NCBI GenBank assembly: GCA_947624445.1
Contig: CANQKF010000006.1
Location: 1-64,000, forward strand
DNA length: 64,000 nt
Direction of reading: 5' to 3'
Source: an uncultured Clostridia bacterium
GTDB lineage: Bacteria; Bacillota; Clostridia; Christensenellales; Borkfalkiaceae
Both the position numbers and the translations under genes were made by a program. The notes under the pieces are model-generated. The model did no database searches and was not told where the DNA came from. It worked only from the letters and a program-made list of their open reading frames with translations. This document shows, in pieces, positions 53,249 to 61,621 of this stretch (its first letter is position 1; every line of letters begins with the position of its first letter).

Positions 53249-54613
53249 ATGTCCGGTCTGTTACTCAAAGGCATCAACAAGATCTATCCCGGCGGCAACC
53301 AGGCAGTCTTTAACTTCTGCCTCGAGATCCGTGATAAGGAATTCATGGTATTCGTCGGTCCCTCCGGCTGCGGCAAGTCGACGACGCTCCGCATGATCGC
53401 AGGTCTCGAGGAGATCTCCTCGGGCGAACTCTATATTGACGGCAAGCTCGTCAACGACGTCGTTCCCAAGGACCGCGATATCGCGATGGTGTTCCAGAAC
53501 TACGCGCTCTATCCGCACATGTCCGTGTACGACAACATGGCGTTCGGCCTGAAGCTGCGCAAGGTCCCGAAGGAAGTCATCGACCAGCGCGTGAAGGAAG
53601 CGGCTGCCATCCTCGGCATCACCGATTATCTTTCCCGGAAGCCCAAGGCGCTCTCCGGCGGCCAGCGGCAGCGCGTTGCGCTCGGCAGAACGATCGTCCG
53701 CGAGCCCAAGGTATTCCTTCTCGACGAGCCGCTCTCCAACCTCGACGCAAAGCTCCGCGCGCAGATGCGCACCGAGATCTCCAAGCTCCATGTCCGCCTC
53801 GGGACGACGTTCATCTACGTCACGCACGACCAGATCGAAGCGATGACGATGGGCACCCGTATCGTCGTCATGAAGGACGGCTTCATGCAGCAGGTGGATA
53901 CGCCGCAGAACCTCTACGATTATCCCATCAACCTCTTCGTTGCGGGCTTCATCGGCACGCCGCAGATGAACTTCTTCAAGGAGTCCACGATCACCCAAGA
54001 GGGCGGCAAGATCTATGTGAACTTCATCGGGGACAATAAGATCCTCCTTCCCGAGAGCGTCGTGAAGAAGATCAAGAATCTCGATCAGTATGTGAACACG
54101 GGCAAGAAGGTCACGCTCGGCGTCCGTCCCGAGGATATCCATGAGGACGAGCACTTCATCTCGACCTCGCCCGATACGATCGTCAACGCGAAGCTCGAAG
54201 TCATCGAAAAACTCGGCGCCGAAATGCAGATCTACTGCGATCTCGACTATCAGAACGAGAAGAACACCGTCGTCGACAGCGTTTCCCAGATGGTCGCGAA
54301 GATCTCGTCCCGTGCGAACGTCAACCTCGGTGACGTCATCGAACTCGCCTTCGACGCCCGCCACATCCACCTCTTCGACGGCTACACCGAAGCGACGATG
54401 CTCGAGCGCGATGAGCACTACGACGTCATCCCCGAGAACGCCGAGGGCGCCTCGTTCGTTCCTCCCACGCCGCAGGATATGCAGGCGCAGATCGAGGCGG
54501 CGCGCGTCGTCACCAAGGAGATGAAGAAGCAGATGAAGCGCGACGCGAAGATGGAAGAGAGACGCAAAGCGCAGGAAGCTGCGAACACGCCCAACGAGGA
54601 CGACAAGCAATAA
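53249..54613 (+). CDS. ABC transporter ATP-binding protein, MsmX/UgpC (carbohydrate) family
   Basis: GPSGCGKSTTLRMIAGLEEISSGELYIDGKLVNDVVPKDRDIAMVFQNYALYPHM; LSGGQRQRVALGRT; TOBE-like C-terminus. Confidence 0.92.
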   Translation: MSGLLLKGINKIYPGGNQAVFNFCLEIRDKEFMVFVGPSGCGKSTTLRMIAGLEEISSGELYIDGKLVNDVVPKDRDIAMVFQNYALYPHMSVYDNMAFGLKLRKVPKEVIDQRVKEAAAILGITDYLSRKPKALSGGQRQRVALGRTIVREPKVFLLDEPLSNLDAKLRAQMRTEISKLHVRLGTTFIYVTHDQIEAMTMGTRIVVMKDGFMQQVDTPQNLYDYPINLFVAGFIGTPQMNFFKESTITQEGGKIYVNFIGDNKILLPESVVKKIKNLDQYVNTGKKVTLGVRPEDIHEDEHFISTSPDTIVNAKLEVIEKLGAEMQIYCDLDYQNEKNTVVDSVSQMVAKISSRANVNLGDVIELAFDARHIHLFDGYTEATMLERDEHYDVIPENAEGASFVPPTPQDMQAQIEAARVVTKEMKKQMKRDAKMEERRKAQEAANTPNEDDKQ

Positions 54614-54627
54614 CTTCTGATGCTACG

Positions 54628-54663
54628 AAAGAGCGTTTACCGCGTGCGGTAAGCGCTCTTTTC
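54628..54663. terminator. Intrinsic terminator
   Basis: aagagcgtttaccgc-gt-gcggtaagcgctctttt. Confidence 0.75.
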
Positions 54664-54682
54664 ATGCGGAGGGGAAAATCGG

Positions 54683-54711
54683 TTGACAAACGCGCGGAAA
54701 TGCGCTATCAT
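54683..54711 (+). promoter_or_regulatory. Promoter
   Basis: TTGACA - 17 bp - TATCAT. Confidence 0.65.
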
Positions 54712-54746
54712 CATTGCAGAATTTCGCAGCAAGCGAAAGTGGGGGA

Positions 54747-55250
54747 ATGGAAATGTTTTGGGAAACACTGATGGATGAATTCATCGAAATCTATTCGGAA
54801 GATGACGTGACGCAGTTCGACGTCGGGAAATTGATCGCCTATGATGACGAATGGATCCTCATCGACTCGTTTGATAAGAACGGGCAATACAAGGAGAAAC
54901 AGTTGATGAGCGTGAGCACGATCTTCAGGATCAACTACGGGACGAAATATATCAAGGCTTTGGGCATTCAGGATCCGAATGAAACATCGAAGTTGAATCC
55001 CGGGGTGGATCTCTGGGACGAGGTCCTGAACGCGCTTTCCGATGGCCAGCCCGTCTCCGTGACGCTCGTCAACGGAGATGTCGCTTGCGGCACGCTTGCC
55101 GAATACACCGAAAAGTATCTGCGGATCGATCAGAAAGAAGAGGATGGAGAGGACGACGGGGTCGCCATCGTATTCCGCGCGGACATTGCCTATATCGAAT
55201 ACGATCAAAAAATCCCGTGCGCGGGATCGGAAGCAAGCGATCCCTCATGA
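54747..55250 (+). CDS. Hypothetical protein, possibly two tandem Sm-like beta-barrel halves
   Basis: 167 aa; DVGKLIAYDDEWILIDSFDKNGQYKEKQLMSVSTIFRINYGTKYIKAL and QPVSVTLVNGDVACGTLAEYTEKYLRID...AIVFRADIAYIEYD. Confidence 0.65.
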   Translation: MEMFWETLMDEFIEIYSEDDVTQFDVGKLIAYDDEWILIDSFDKNGQYKEKQLMSVSTIFRINYGTKYIKALGIQDPNETSKLNPGVDLWDEVLNALSDGQPVSVTLVNGDVACGTLAEYTEKYLRIDQKEEDGEDDGVAIVFRADIAYIEYDQKIPCAGSEASDPS

Positions 55251-55378
55251 AACTTCGAAAAGCGCGGGGAGGGGGCTTCGGCCTATGCGGGCGGCGAGAT
55301 GGAAGGCGGCACCCGTTGCGCTTCCCGCCGTATGCGATTTCGTAAACTTGATTTCAGCAAAATCTACAGGGAGAGGAT

Positions 55379-56359
55379 ATGTGGGACGTCGTTTTGGATG
55401 CGCTCTTTGATACATTGAAGCTCATGCCTTTTCTCTTCGTGCTCTATATCCTCATCGAACTCTTGGAGCATGAGACGAGCGTCGGGAAACCGCGCAAGGC
55501 GCTCACGGGGCGGTGGGCGCCGCTCGTCGGCGCGGCGTTCGGGATCCTGCCGATGTGCGGCTTCTCGGTGATGGCTTCCAAGCTCTACCGTCACCGCCAC
55601 GTCACGCTCGGCACCCTCGTCGCGGTGCTGCTCGCGACGAGCGACGAGGCGCTCATCGTGCTGCTTCTCTCCTCGCTCCCGTGGCGGCCGAAGTTGCTCG
55701 CGGTGGGGGTCGTGATCGTCGTCAAACTCGTGCTCGGCACCGTGTGCGGGTATCTGTGCGATCTCTTCGGGAAGAAGCGGCTCGCGCCCCTGCCCGAGGG
55801 CCATGTCCACGGCGCGCCCGCCCACGCGCACGGCGCAGAGACCGCCCGCGCGGAGGAGCACTTCCACGCACACGCCCACGAAGAGGAGGAGTACGCGCAC
55901 GAGACGGGGGACTGCGACTGCGCCGAACTCTCGCCCTGCGAACACAGGAACGAGAGCAAATTCATGATCTATTTCGTTTCCCCCTTCGTGCACATGATGC
56001 AGGTCGCGGCGTTCGTCTTTCTCGTCAACCTCGCGTTCGGGGCGCTCTTCTTCCTGCTCGGCAAGGAGAACGTCATCGCGTTCCTGCGCGGGAGCGGATA
56101 TTGGTTCCAGCCCCTGCTCTGCGTCCTCATCGGGGTGATCCCCAACTGCGCTGCGTCCGTCGTGCTCGCCGAGACGTTCGTGCTCGGCGGGATCGGCTAC
56201 GGCGGCCTGCTCGCGGGGCTTCTGGCGGGCGCGGGGCTCGGCTACATCGCCCTCTGCGAAAAGGGCATGCTCCGCCGCGGATTGTGCATTCTCGGCGGCA
56301 TCGCGCTGTTCTCGGCCGCCGCGGGCTACGCGATTTGCGCGCTGACGCTGCTCATCTGA
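55379..56359 (+). CDS. Putative 10-TM heavy-metal exporter (ArsP_2-like) with His-rich loop
   Basis: Polytopic; CGFSVMASKLYRHRHVTLGTLVAVLLATSDEAL; loop HVHGAPAHAHG...HFHAHAHEEEE; second half VIPNCAASVVLAETFVLGG. Confidence 0.75.
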   Translation: MWDVVLDALFDTLKLMPFLFVLYILIELLEHETSVGKPRKALTGRWAPLVGAAFGILPMCGFSVMASKLYRHRHVTLGTLVAVLLATSDEALIVLLLSSLPWRPKLLAVGVVIVVKLVLGTVCGYLCDLFGKKRLAPLPEGHVHGAPAHAHGAETARAEEHFHAHAHEEEEYAHETGDCDCAELSPCEHRNESKFMIYFVSPFVHMMQVAAFVFLVNLAFGALFFLLGKENVIAFLRGSGYWFQPLLCVLIGVIPNCAASVVLAETFVLGGIGYGGLLAGLLAGAGLGYIALCEKGMLRRGLCILGGIALFSAAAGYAICALTLLI

Positions 56360-56383
56360 AAAAATGATTGCGGGAGGTCGCCC

Positions 56384-57409
56384 ATGGAAAACACGGCGAT
56401 GCTACCCGAGAAGAACCCCGAAGCAGGGGAATTTACTTCGGCGCGGGAGGCGGTCGCCGCCTTCGCGCAGCGCACGGCGGGAAAGAAGGTGGTTGTCACC
56501 GATCTCTCTTCCTGCGGGCTCGCCGCCCGCTATGCCCCGCCGCGGTCAATGACGGTCGTTTTGGAGGAGGACGCGCTTCCGCTCTTTGCGATCCCCTCCG
56601 CGGGCGCCGCGATCGCCGTGGGCAGCGGGAGGACGTTGGTCGCCTGCCGTTTTTTTGCCGAAGTCATGCGCATCCCGTGCCTGATCCTTCCCGTCGGGGC
56701 GACCCTCGACGGCGTTTACGGAAGGACGGGGGAGGTCCTTTTGGACGGGGTCTTGCGCACCGTTCCGCTCGAAACGGGGGAGACTGTACTCGATAAAACG
56801 CTGCTCGCGGAACATCTGCACGTCGCGCAGTGCCGCGTTCTGCTCGCGCGGCTCGGGCTCTTCGAGACCCGCATGCTCGCGCGGTTCGGTCTGCGGACGG
56901 AGGACGCGGGCGCCGAGCGCGCCTGTGCCGCCCTGCTCGCGGAGGCGGAGGATCTCGAGGGGCTCGTGCGGCAGAACATGGTCCTGCGCCGCTGCGAAGC
57001 CGAGGGCATGCCGTGCGGCGAGGGGATCCTCTTCGCGCGGATGCTCGGCGGAACGCTGCCCGAGTACGCCGCCTTCTCCGTGCTGTTCCGCCTCTATTCC
57101 GCCTTCTTCCGCGTGGGCACGCCCAGGCGGTTCACTGTGCCCGATTATCGCCGCCGCGCCGCAAAAGCGGGGGTACCGTATGGCGATCTTTTCATTCCGA
57201 CGGTCGAAGAACTCGCTCGGCGGGAAGAGATCCTCGGGCGGGTGCGGGACGCCGCGTGCGCGGGCCTGCGCGAGATCGGGCGTGCGGAGGCGCGCTTTTT
57301 GCGGAAGTACCGCCCCGTGCGGTCGGCGCAGCCCATCGGCTGTCTGCCCGAGCGGAGCGGCGGGCTCTCCGCGCTCATTCGGGATTTCGGACTTTTGGAG
57401 TTTGCATGA
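56384..57409 (+). CDS. Sn-glycerol-1-phosphate dehydrogenase / iron-alcohol-dehydrogenase-fold protein, divergent
   Basis: AIAVGSGRTLVACRFFAEVMRIPCLILPVGATLDGVYGRTGEV resembles G1PDH/DHQS NAD-binding and PT-x-x-D-G motifs. Confidence 0.55.
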   Translation: MENTAMLPEKNPEAGEFTSAREAVAAFAQRTAGKKVVVTDLSSCGLAARYAPPRSMTVVLEEDALPLFAIPSAGAAIAVGSGRTLVACRFFAEVMRIPCLILPVGATLDGVYGRTGEVLLDGVLRTVPLETGETVLDKTLLAEHLHVAQCRVLLARLGLFETRMLARFGLRTEDAGAERACAALLAEAEDLEGLVRQNMVLRRCEAEGMPCGEGILFARMLGGTLPEYAAFSVLFRLYSAFFRVGTPRRFTVPDYRRRAAKAGVPYGDLFIPTVEELARREEILGRVRDAACAGLREIGRAEARFLRKYRPVRSAQPIGCLPERSGGLSALIRDFGLLEFA

Positions 57410-58191
57410 CAAAGCAGGAAATACTCTCGGAAACCTCGCTCTTTCTTCTCGATCTCGACGGCACCGTCTACCTCGGCAACCGCCCGATCGGCGCGATGCA
57501 AGAGACCCTCGCGCGGCTGCGCGGCATGGGGAAACGGCTCGTTTTTCTCACCAACAATTCCTCGCGCACAGAGGCGGAATACCGCGAAAACCTCACACGT
57601 ATCGGGCTTTTTTCGGCGGAGGACGGGGTGTATACCTCGGGCATGGCGACGGCGGAATACCTGCGGGCGCACTTTCCCGGGAAGCGGGTGTATCTCGTCG
57701 GGACCACAGCGCTCGCGGAGGAATTCGCGGGCTCCGGGATCGCGCTCGACGACGAGGCGCCCGAAGTCGCCGTGCTCGCCTACGATACCCAGCTCACCTT
57801 CCGAAAGATCCGCACGCTCGACCGCTTTCTCCGCGCGGGCGTGCCCTTCCTCGCGACCCATCCCGACGACGTTTGCCCGACGGAGGACGGCTCCATGCCC
57901 GACGTAGGCGCCTTCCTCGCGATGTTCTACCGCTCCTCCCGCCGCTGTCCCGACGCCGTGATCGGGAAGCCCTACACCCCGATGGGGGACGGGCTCGCGA
58001 AAAAATATGGCGTCCCGCGGGATCGGATGTGCATGGTGGGCGACAGGATGCACACGGATATCCGCTTTGCGAACAACAACGGGATGCGGAGCATCCTCGT
58101 GCTCTCGGGGGAGACGACGGCGCGCAGCATGAAGCGGTTCCGCGACGTGCCCGATCTCGTCCTTCCCGATCTCAACGAAATTTTCCGCTGA
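57406..58191 (+). CDS. HAD-IIA family phosphatase (NagD/AraL-like)
   Basis: LFLLDLDGTVYLGNRPIGAMQETL, FLTNNSSRT, IGKPYTPMGDGLAKKYGV, MVGDRMHTDI. Confidence 0.92.
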   Translation: MTKQEILSETSLFLLDLDGTVYLGNRPIGAMQETLARLRGMGKRLVFLTNNSSRTEAEYRENLTRIGLFSAEDGVYTSGMATAEYLRAHFPGKRVYLVGTTALAEEFAGSGIALDDEAPEVAVLAYDTQLTFRKIRTLDRFLRAGVPFLATHPDDVCPTEDGSMPDVGAFLAMFYRSSRRCPDAVIGKPYTPMGDGLAKKYGVPRDRMCMVGDRMHTDIRFANNNGMRSILVLSGETTARSMKRFRDVPDLVLPDLNEIFR

Positions 58192-58270
58192 ATTTATCTC
58201 ACGGATGTTTGGATCCGCGCAAGCGCGCGGTATGAATAAATGAGCCGCGCATCGCGCGGCGGAGGTGACT

Positions 58271-58576
58271 ATGCAGGAACTCACGTTGCTCTCCCGTGCG
58301 CCCTTAACGTTCGGGCTGGCGGGGGAGATCTATTCGCAGAATGCGGATACCTTTTCGGAGGAGGTCGTCGCGGAGTACGAAAAATCGCCCGCAGACCTCG
58401 TCTTTGACTGCGCGAAGCTCGAGTTTCTCGATTCCACGGCGCTCGGGACCTTCGTGCGGCTGAACCGCATCGCAAGAGAGGGCGGGCACACGCTCAAACT
58501 GTGCCACCTTGCGCCGCGGCTCAAAAAGCTCTTTGTCATCTGCAAGCTCGATACGGTCATGGAGATAGCGGAATGA
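58271..58576 (+). CDS. STAS-domain anti-sigma factor antagonist (RsbV/SpoIIAA-like)
   Basis: LVFDCAKLEFLDSTALGTFVRLNRIAREGGHTLKL; conserved Ser in DSTALG. Confidence 0.9.
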   Translation: MQELTLLSRAPLTFGLAGEIYSQNADTFSEEVVAEYEKSPADLVFDCAKLEFLDSTALGTFVRLNRIAREGGHTLKLCHLAPRLKKLFVICKLDTVMEIAE

Positions 58577-58947
58577 AGGAATATCTGAAGATAGAAGCGG
58601 CGACCTTCGGCGGGATCATGACGACCCTCCGCCTCGCGACGGGCGGCGTCTGTTCGCTCGCGGGTCTGGGGCTCGATGCGGGCGAGGACTGCAAGGTCTG
58701 CCTCACCGAGAGCCTGCTCCTGCTCTGCCACGCGGGCTATGCGGGGGCGCGCATCGCGTTTTACGACGACGGCGGGCTGTTCGTGCATATCGAAGCTACG
58801 GGGGCGTGCGGGGAAGCCGCGCCCGTGCCCGAGGACGAGATCTCCGCCGCGCTTTTGGAGGCGCTCGCGGGCAGCGTGCGCATGGAGAAAAACGGGGGGC
58901 GGCTGTGCGGCGTCTCCTTCCGGTTCGAGAGCGATGGAAGAAACTGA
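58573..58947 (+). CDS. Degenerate RsbW-like protein
   Basis: Positional and size match to RsbW/SpoIIAB; CLTESLLLLCHAGY at N-box position lacks Asn; no G-box. Confidence 0.6.
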   Translation: MKEYLKIEAATFGGIMTTLRLATGGVCSLAGLGLDAGEDCKVCLTESLLLLCHAGYAGARIAFYDDGGLFVHIEATGACGEAAPVPEDEISAALLEALAGSVRMEKNGGRLCGVSFRFESDGRN

Positions 58948-59659
58948 ACTCTTTCAAACTTACAGGGAGACGGGGGATCTAGCGGTCCGCAACGCGATCG
59001 TGGAGAAGTACCTCTATGTCGCCTCGGTCCTCGCGAAGAAATTCGTCGGGCGGGGGGTGGAGTACGACGATCTCTACCAGGTCGCCGTGCTCGCGCTCAT
59101 GAAGGGCATCGACCGCTTCGACGAGCGCAAGGGCGTGCGGTTCTCCACCTTCATCACGCCGACGATCACGGGGGAGATCAAGAATTACTTCCGCGACCGT
59201 TCCCGCCTCGTGCATCTTCCGCGCAAGGTGGCGGAACTGCGCGGGCGCGTGAAGCGGGAGTCCGACCGCATCGTCGCCGAGACGGGCAAGGCCCCTGCGC
59301 CGCGCGAGCTCGCCGCCCTGTTCGGGGTCACCGAAGAGGAGATCGTCCACTGCATGGAAGCGGGGAGCGTCGTCTCTTTGGACCGCCCCATCGACGGCGA
59401 GGAGGGCGCGACGTTCTACGATCTCATCGCGGCGGGCGGGAGCGATCCCATCGAAAGCCTCGAGACGCGCGACGCCGTAAAGACGGCGCTCAAGGAGCTC
59501 TCTCCGCGCGAGCGCGAACTGCTCGGCTATCGCTTCGGCGAGGAGCTCTCGCAGACGGCGACGGCAAAGCGCATGAACGTCTCGCAGATGTACGTCTCGC
59601 GGTTGGAACGCAAGGTGCTCGCAAAGCTCAAGGAATCCCTGAAGGGAGGCATGGCATGA
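58934..59659 (+). CDS. SigB/SigF-type RNA polymerase sigma factor
   Basis: EYDDLYQVAVLALMKGIDRFDERKGVRFSTFITPTITGEIKNYFRDRS; region 4 LSQTATAKRMNVSQMYVSRLERKVL. Confidence 0.94.
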   Translation: MEETELFQTYRETGDLAVRNAIVEKYLYVASVLAKKFVGRGVEYDDLYQVAVLALMKGIDRFDERKGVRFSTFITPTITGEIKNYFRDRSRLVHLPRKVAELRGRVKRESDRIVAETGKAPAPRELAALFGVTEEEIVHCMEAGSVVSLDRPIDGEEGATFYDLIAAGGSDPIESLETRDAVKTALKELSPRERELLGYRFGEELSQTATAKRMNVSQMYVSRLERKVLAKLKESLKGGMA

Positions 59660-60012
59660 CGCGTGAAATTGCCGATGCGGCGTCCTTCCGTGCCGCGCTC
59701 GAGGGCATGGCGCGGCTGCTTGCGGATCTTCCCGAGGGGGCGCGCTTTGATAGCCGCCTCGTCGCGAGCGAGCTCATCGCCAACGCCCTAAAATACGGGG
59801 GCGGCAAGGCATACTTTACCTGCGAACGCGGGGCGGAGGAGATCGTCATCCGCGTGCGCGGCGAACGGGAATTCGAGCCGCCCGAGGCGCCCCGCTGCCC
59901 CGAAGCGACCGCAGAGCGCGGGCGGGGGCTCTTCCTCGTCGACGCCTTCTCGGTGCGCAGGGAATACGATAAAGCCACGGGGCTCTCGGTCGTCATCCGC
60001 CTGGATCCCTGA
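59656..60012 (+). CDS. RsbW-type serine-protein kinase/anti-sigma factor (HATPase_c_2)
   Basis: N-box VASELIANALKYG and G-box ERGRGLFLVDAF. Confidence 0.85.
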   Translation: MTREIADAASFRAALEGMARLLADLPEGARFDSRLVASELIANALKYGGGKAYFTCERGAEEIVIRVRGEREFEPPEAPRCPEATAERGRGLFLVDAFSVRREYDKATGLSVVIRLDP

Positions 60013-60076
60013 AAGCGCACGGGGGCAAAGGCGGTTGCGAAAGCGATGAAATCTGCGCACATTTCGGGTGCGCAAC

Positions 60077-60109
60077 GAAAAACGACGGGGGGCGTCCGTC
60101 GTTTTTTCA
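60077..60109 (+). terminator. Intrinsic terminator of the sigma operon
   Basis: aaaacgacgg-ggggcgt-ccgtcgtttttt. Confidence 0.8.
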
Positions 60110-60200
60110 TGATTTCGTTTTTTTGCCGCGCCCGCCGTTGCGCAGTCGCCGCGGGCGCGACGGGGGAGCGCGCGCAGCATGCGGTTTTTGCAAAAAGCCG

Positions 60201-60226
60201 CACCATGTAGTCGATAAAAGCGATCC
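60201..60226 (-). repeat. Dispersed motif copy F (upstream of pucR-like gene)
   Basis: Minus strand gatcgcttttatcgactacatggtgc; lacks the C-run. Confidence 0.45.
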
Positions 60227-60665
60227 GAGGAACCTTTGGACCGCTTTTTCATCGTTGCAGGGAAGCGAGGATGCGTCCCCGCTCTCCTTGCGTTCCGCAA
60301 AATTCCCGTTTACCGAATCATATCGCAGCGCACAAAAAACGAGCGGGCAAGAGGTCGCTTTGGCGGGCGTGCGGGTCACGGGCGCGCTGTTGCGGCGGAA
60401 TGCTTTGTTTTTGCTTTGTCCATACTCTTGTGCGGTCTCCCGCGGCGCTGGGGACCCCGATACGCGCTCGGGCGGCGGGACCCGTCGTCCCCACCCCCCA
60501 AAAACCGTTGCAATTCTTCCCGCTTCGGCAGAGGAGATCCGCCGAAAACTTCGGCGCGCTTGCGAAAAATTATGAAAAACGGAGAAAAAGCCGAAAGTAC
60601 GCACTTGCAATTCCCCCGCGGACATGATATAATCGTTTTGCATGGTGCGATAGGGGGAACGGGAT

Positions 60666-61610
60666 ATGGATACGATTTCCGAAGTGCGTTCGATCTTGAA
60701 GGAGATCTCCGAAAAGACGGATACGTTCGTTTCGCTCGAGCCCTTCGACGGGGCGACGAAGTTCGGGTTTACCTTCGGGGGCAAGGACTTCGAAGCATAC
60801 CTCGCGGGAACGGGCGGGGAGGCGGAAAAACAGGCGCGGCTCGTCGCCTTCTTCCTCGCCTCGGCGGAGCGCGGGGAGCGCGGAGACCGCCGCGAGGAGC
60901 TCGTGCATATCCTCCGCGGCGAGGGCGGCGCCTGGCGGGCGTTCCGCTACATGAACCGCTACGGCATTCTGGACGGGATCTGCTTCGCGCTCGAAATTCT
61001 GCCCGATAAGCGCTTCGAAGGGGCGCTCTCGCTCGCCGAGCGGTGCGTCTCCGAGCGGGACATCGTCGTGGGGATGGAGGACAGGATCGCCGTCGTGCGG
61101 TTTCCCGAGGCAGACCAGTCGCCCTACGAATTCGGGCAGTTCCTCTCGCAGTCCCTCTATGAGGAGCTCGGCGTGCGCGCAAGCGTGGGGGTGGGGTGCG
61201 AAATGCGCTCCTTCTCTGAGATCGCCCTCTCCTACGGGCAGGCGGCAATGGCGGTGCGCATGAGCGGTATCTTCCACAGCGAAGGCGAGGTGCATTCCTA
61301 CCGCGAATACCTGCTCGTCCGCATGCTCGAGGACGTGCCCAAGAGCCGCCTCAAAGAGTATATGGAGCAGTTCCGCATCGAGGGCACCGAGGAGGTGTTC
61401 GGCGACGAGGACATGGCGCTCACGGCAGAGGAATTCCTTGAGAGCAGCCTCAACATCTCCGAGACCAGCCGCAACCTCTTCATGCACCGCAACACGCTCA
61501 CCTACCGCCTCGATAAGATCGAGCGGGCGACGGGGCTGAATATCCGCAAATTTTCGGATGCGGTCACCTTCCGCGTGATCACCATCCTCTATAAGCTGCT
61601 CAAAAACTGA
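60666..61610 (+). CDS. PucR/CdaR-type C-terminal HTH regulator
   Basis: C-terminus LNISETSRNLFMHRNTLTYRLDKIERATGLNIRKFSDAVTFRVITILYKLL. Confidence 0.88.
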   Translation: MDTISEVRSILKEISEKTDTFVSLEPFDGATKFGFTFGGKDFEAYLAGTGGEAEKQARLVAFFLASAERGERGDRREELVHILRGEGGAWRAFRYMNRYGILDGICFALEILPDKRFEGALSLAERCVSERDIVVGMEDRIAVVRFPEADQSPYEFGQFLSQSLYEELGVRASVGVGCEMRSFSEIALSYGQAAMAVRMSGIFHSEGEVHSYREYLLVRMLEDVPKSRLKEYMEQFRIEGTEEVFGDEDMALTAEEFLESSLNISETSRNLFMHRNTLTYRLDKIERATGLNIRKFSDAVTFRVITILYKLLKN

Positions 61611-61621
61611 AAGGAGGGCAT

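Noticed and set aside
58243-58262. ccgcgc-atc-gcgcgg hairpin before the STAS gene as a riboregulator
   Set aside because: Short GC-rich stem, common by chance in this composition; no further support.
60236-61009. 257-aa plus-strand ORF overlapping the PucR-like gene
   Set aside because: Out of frame with the recognisable HTH gene and low-complexity Arg-rich translation.
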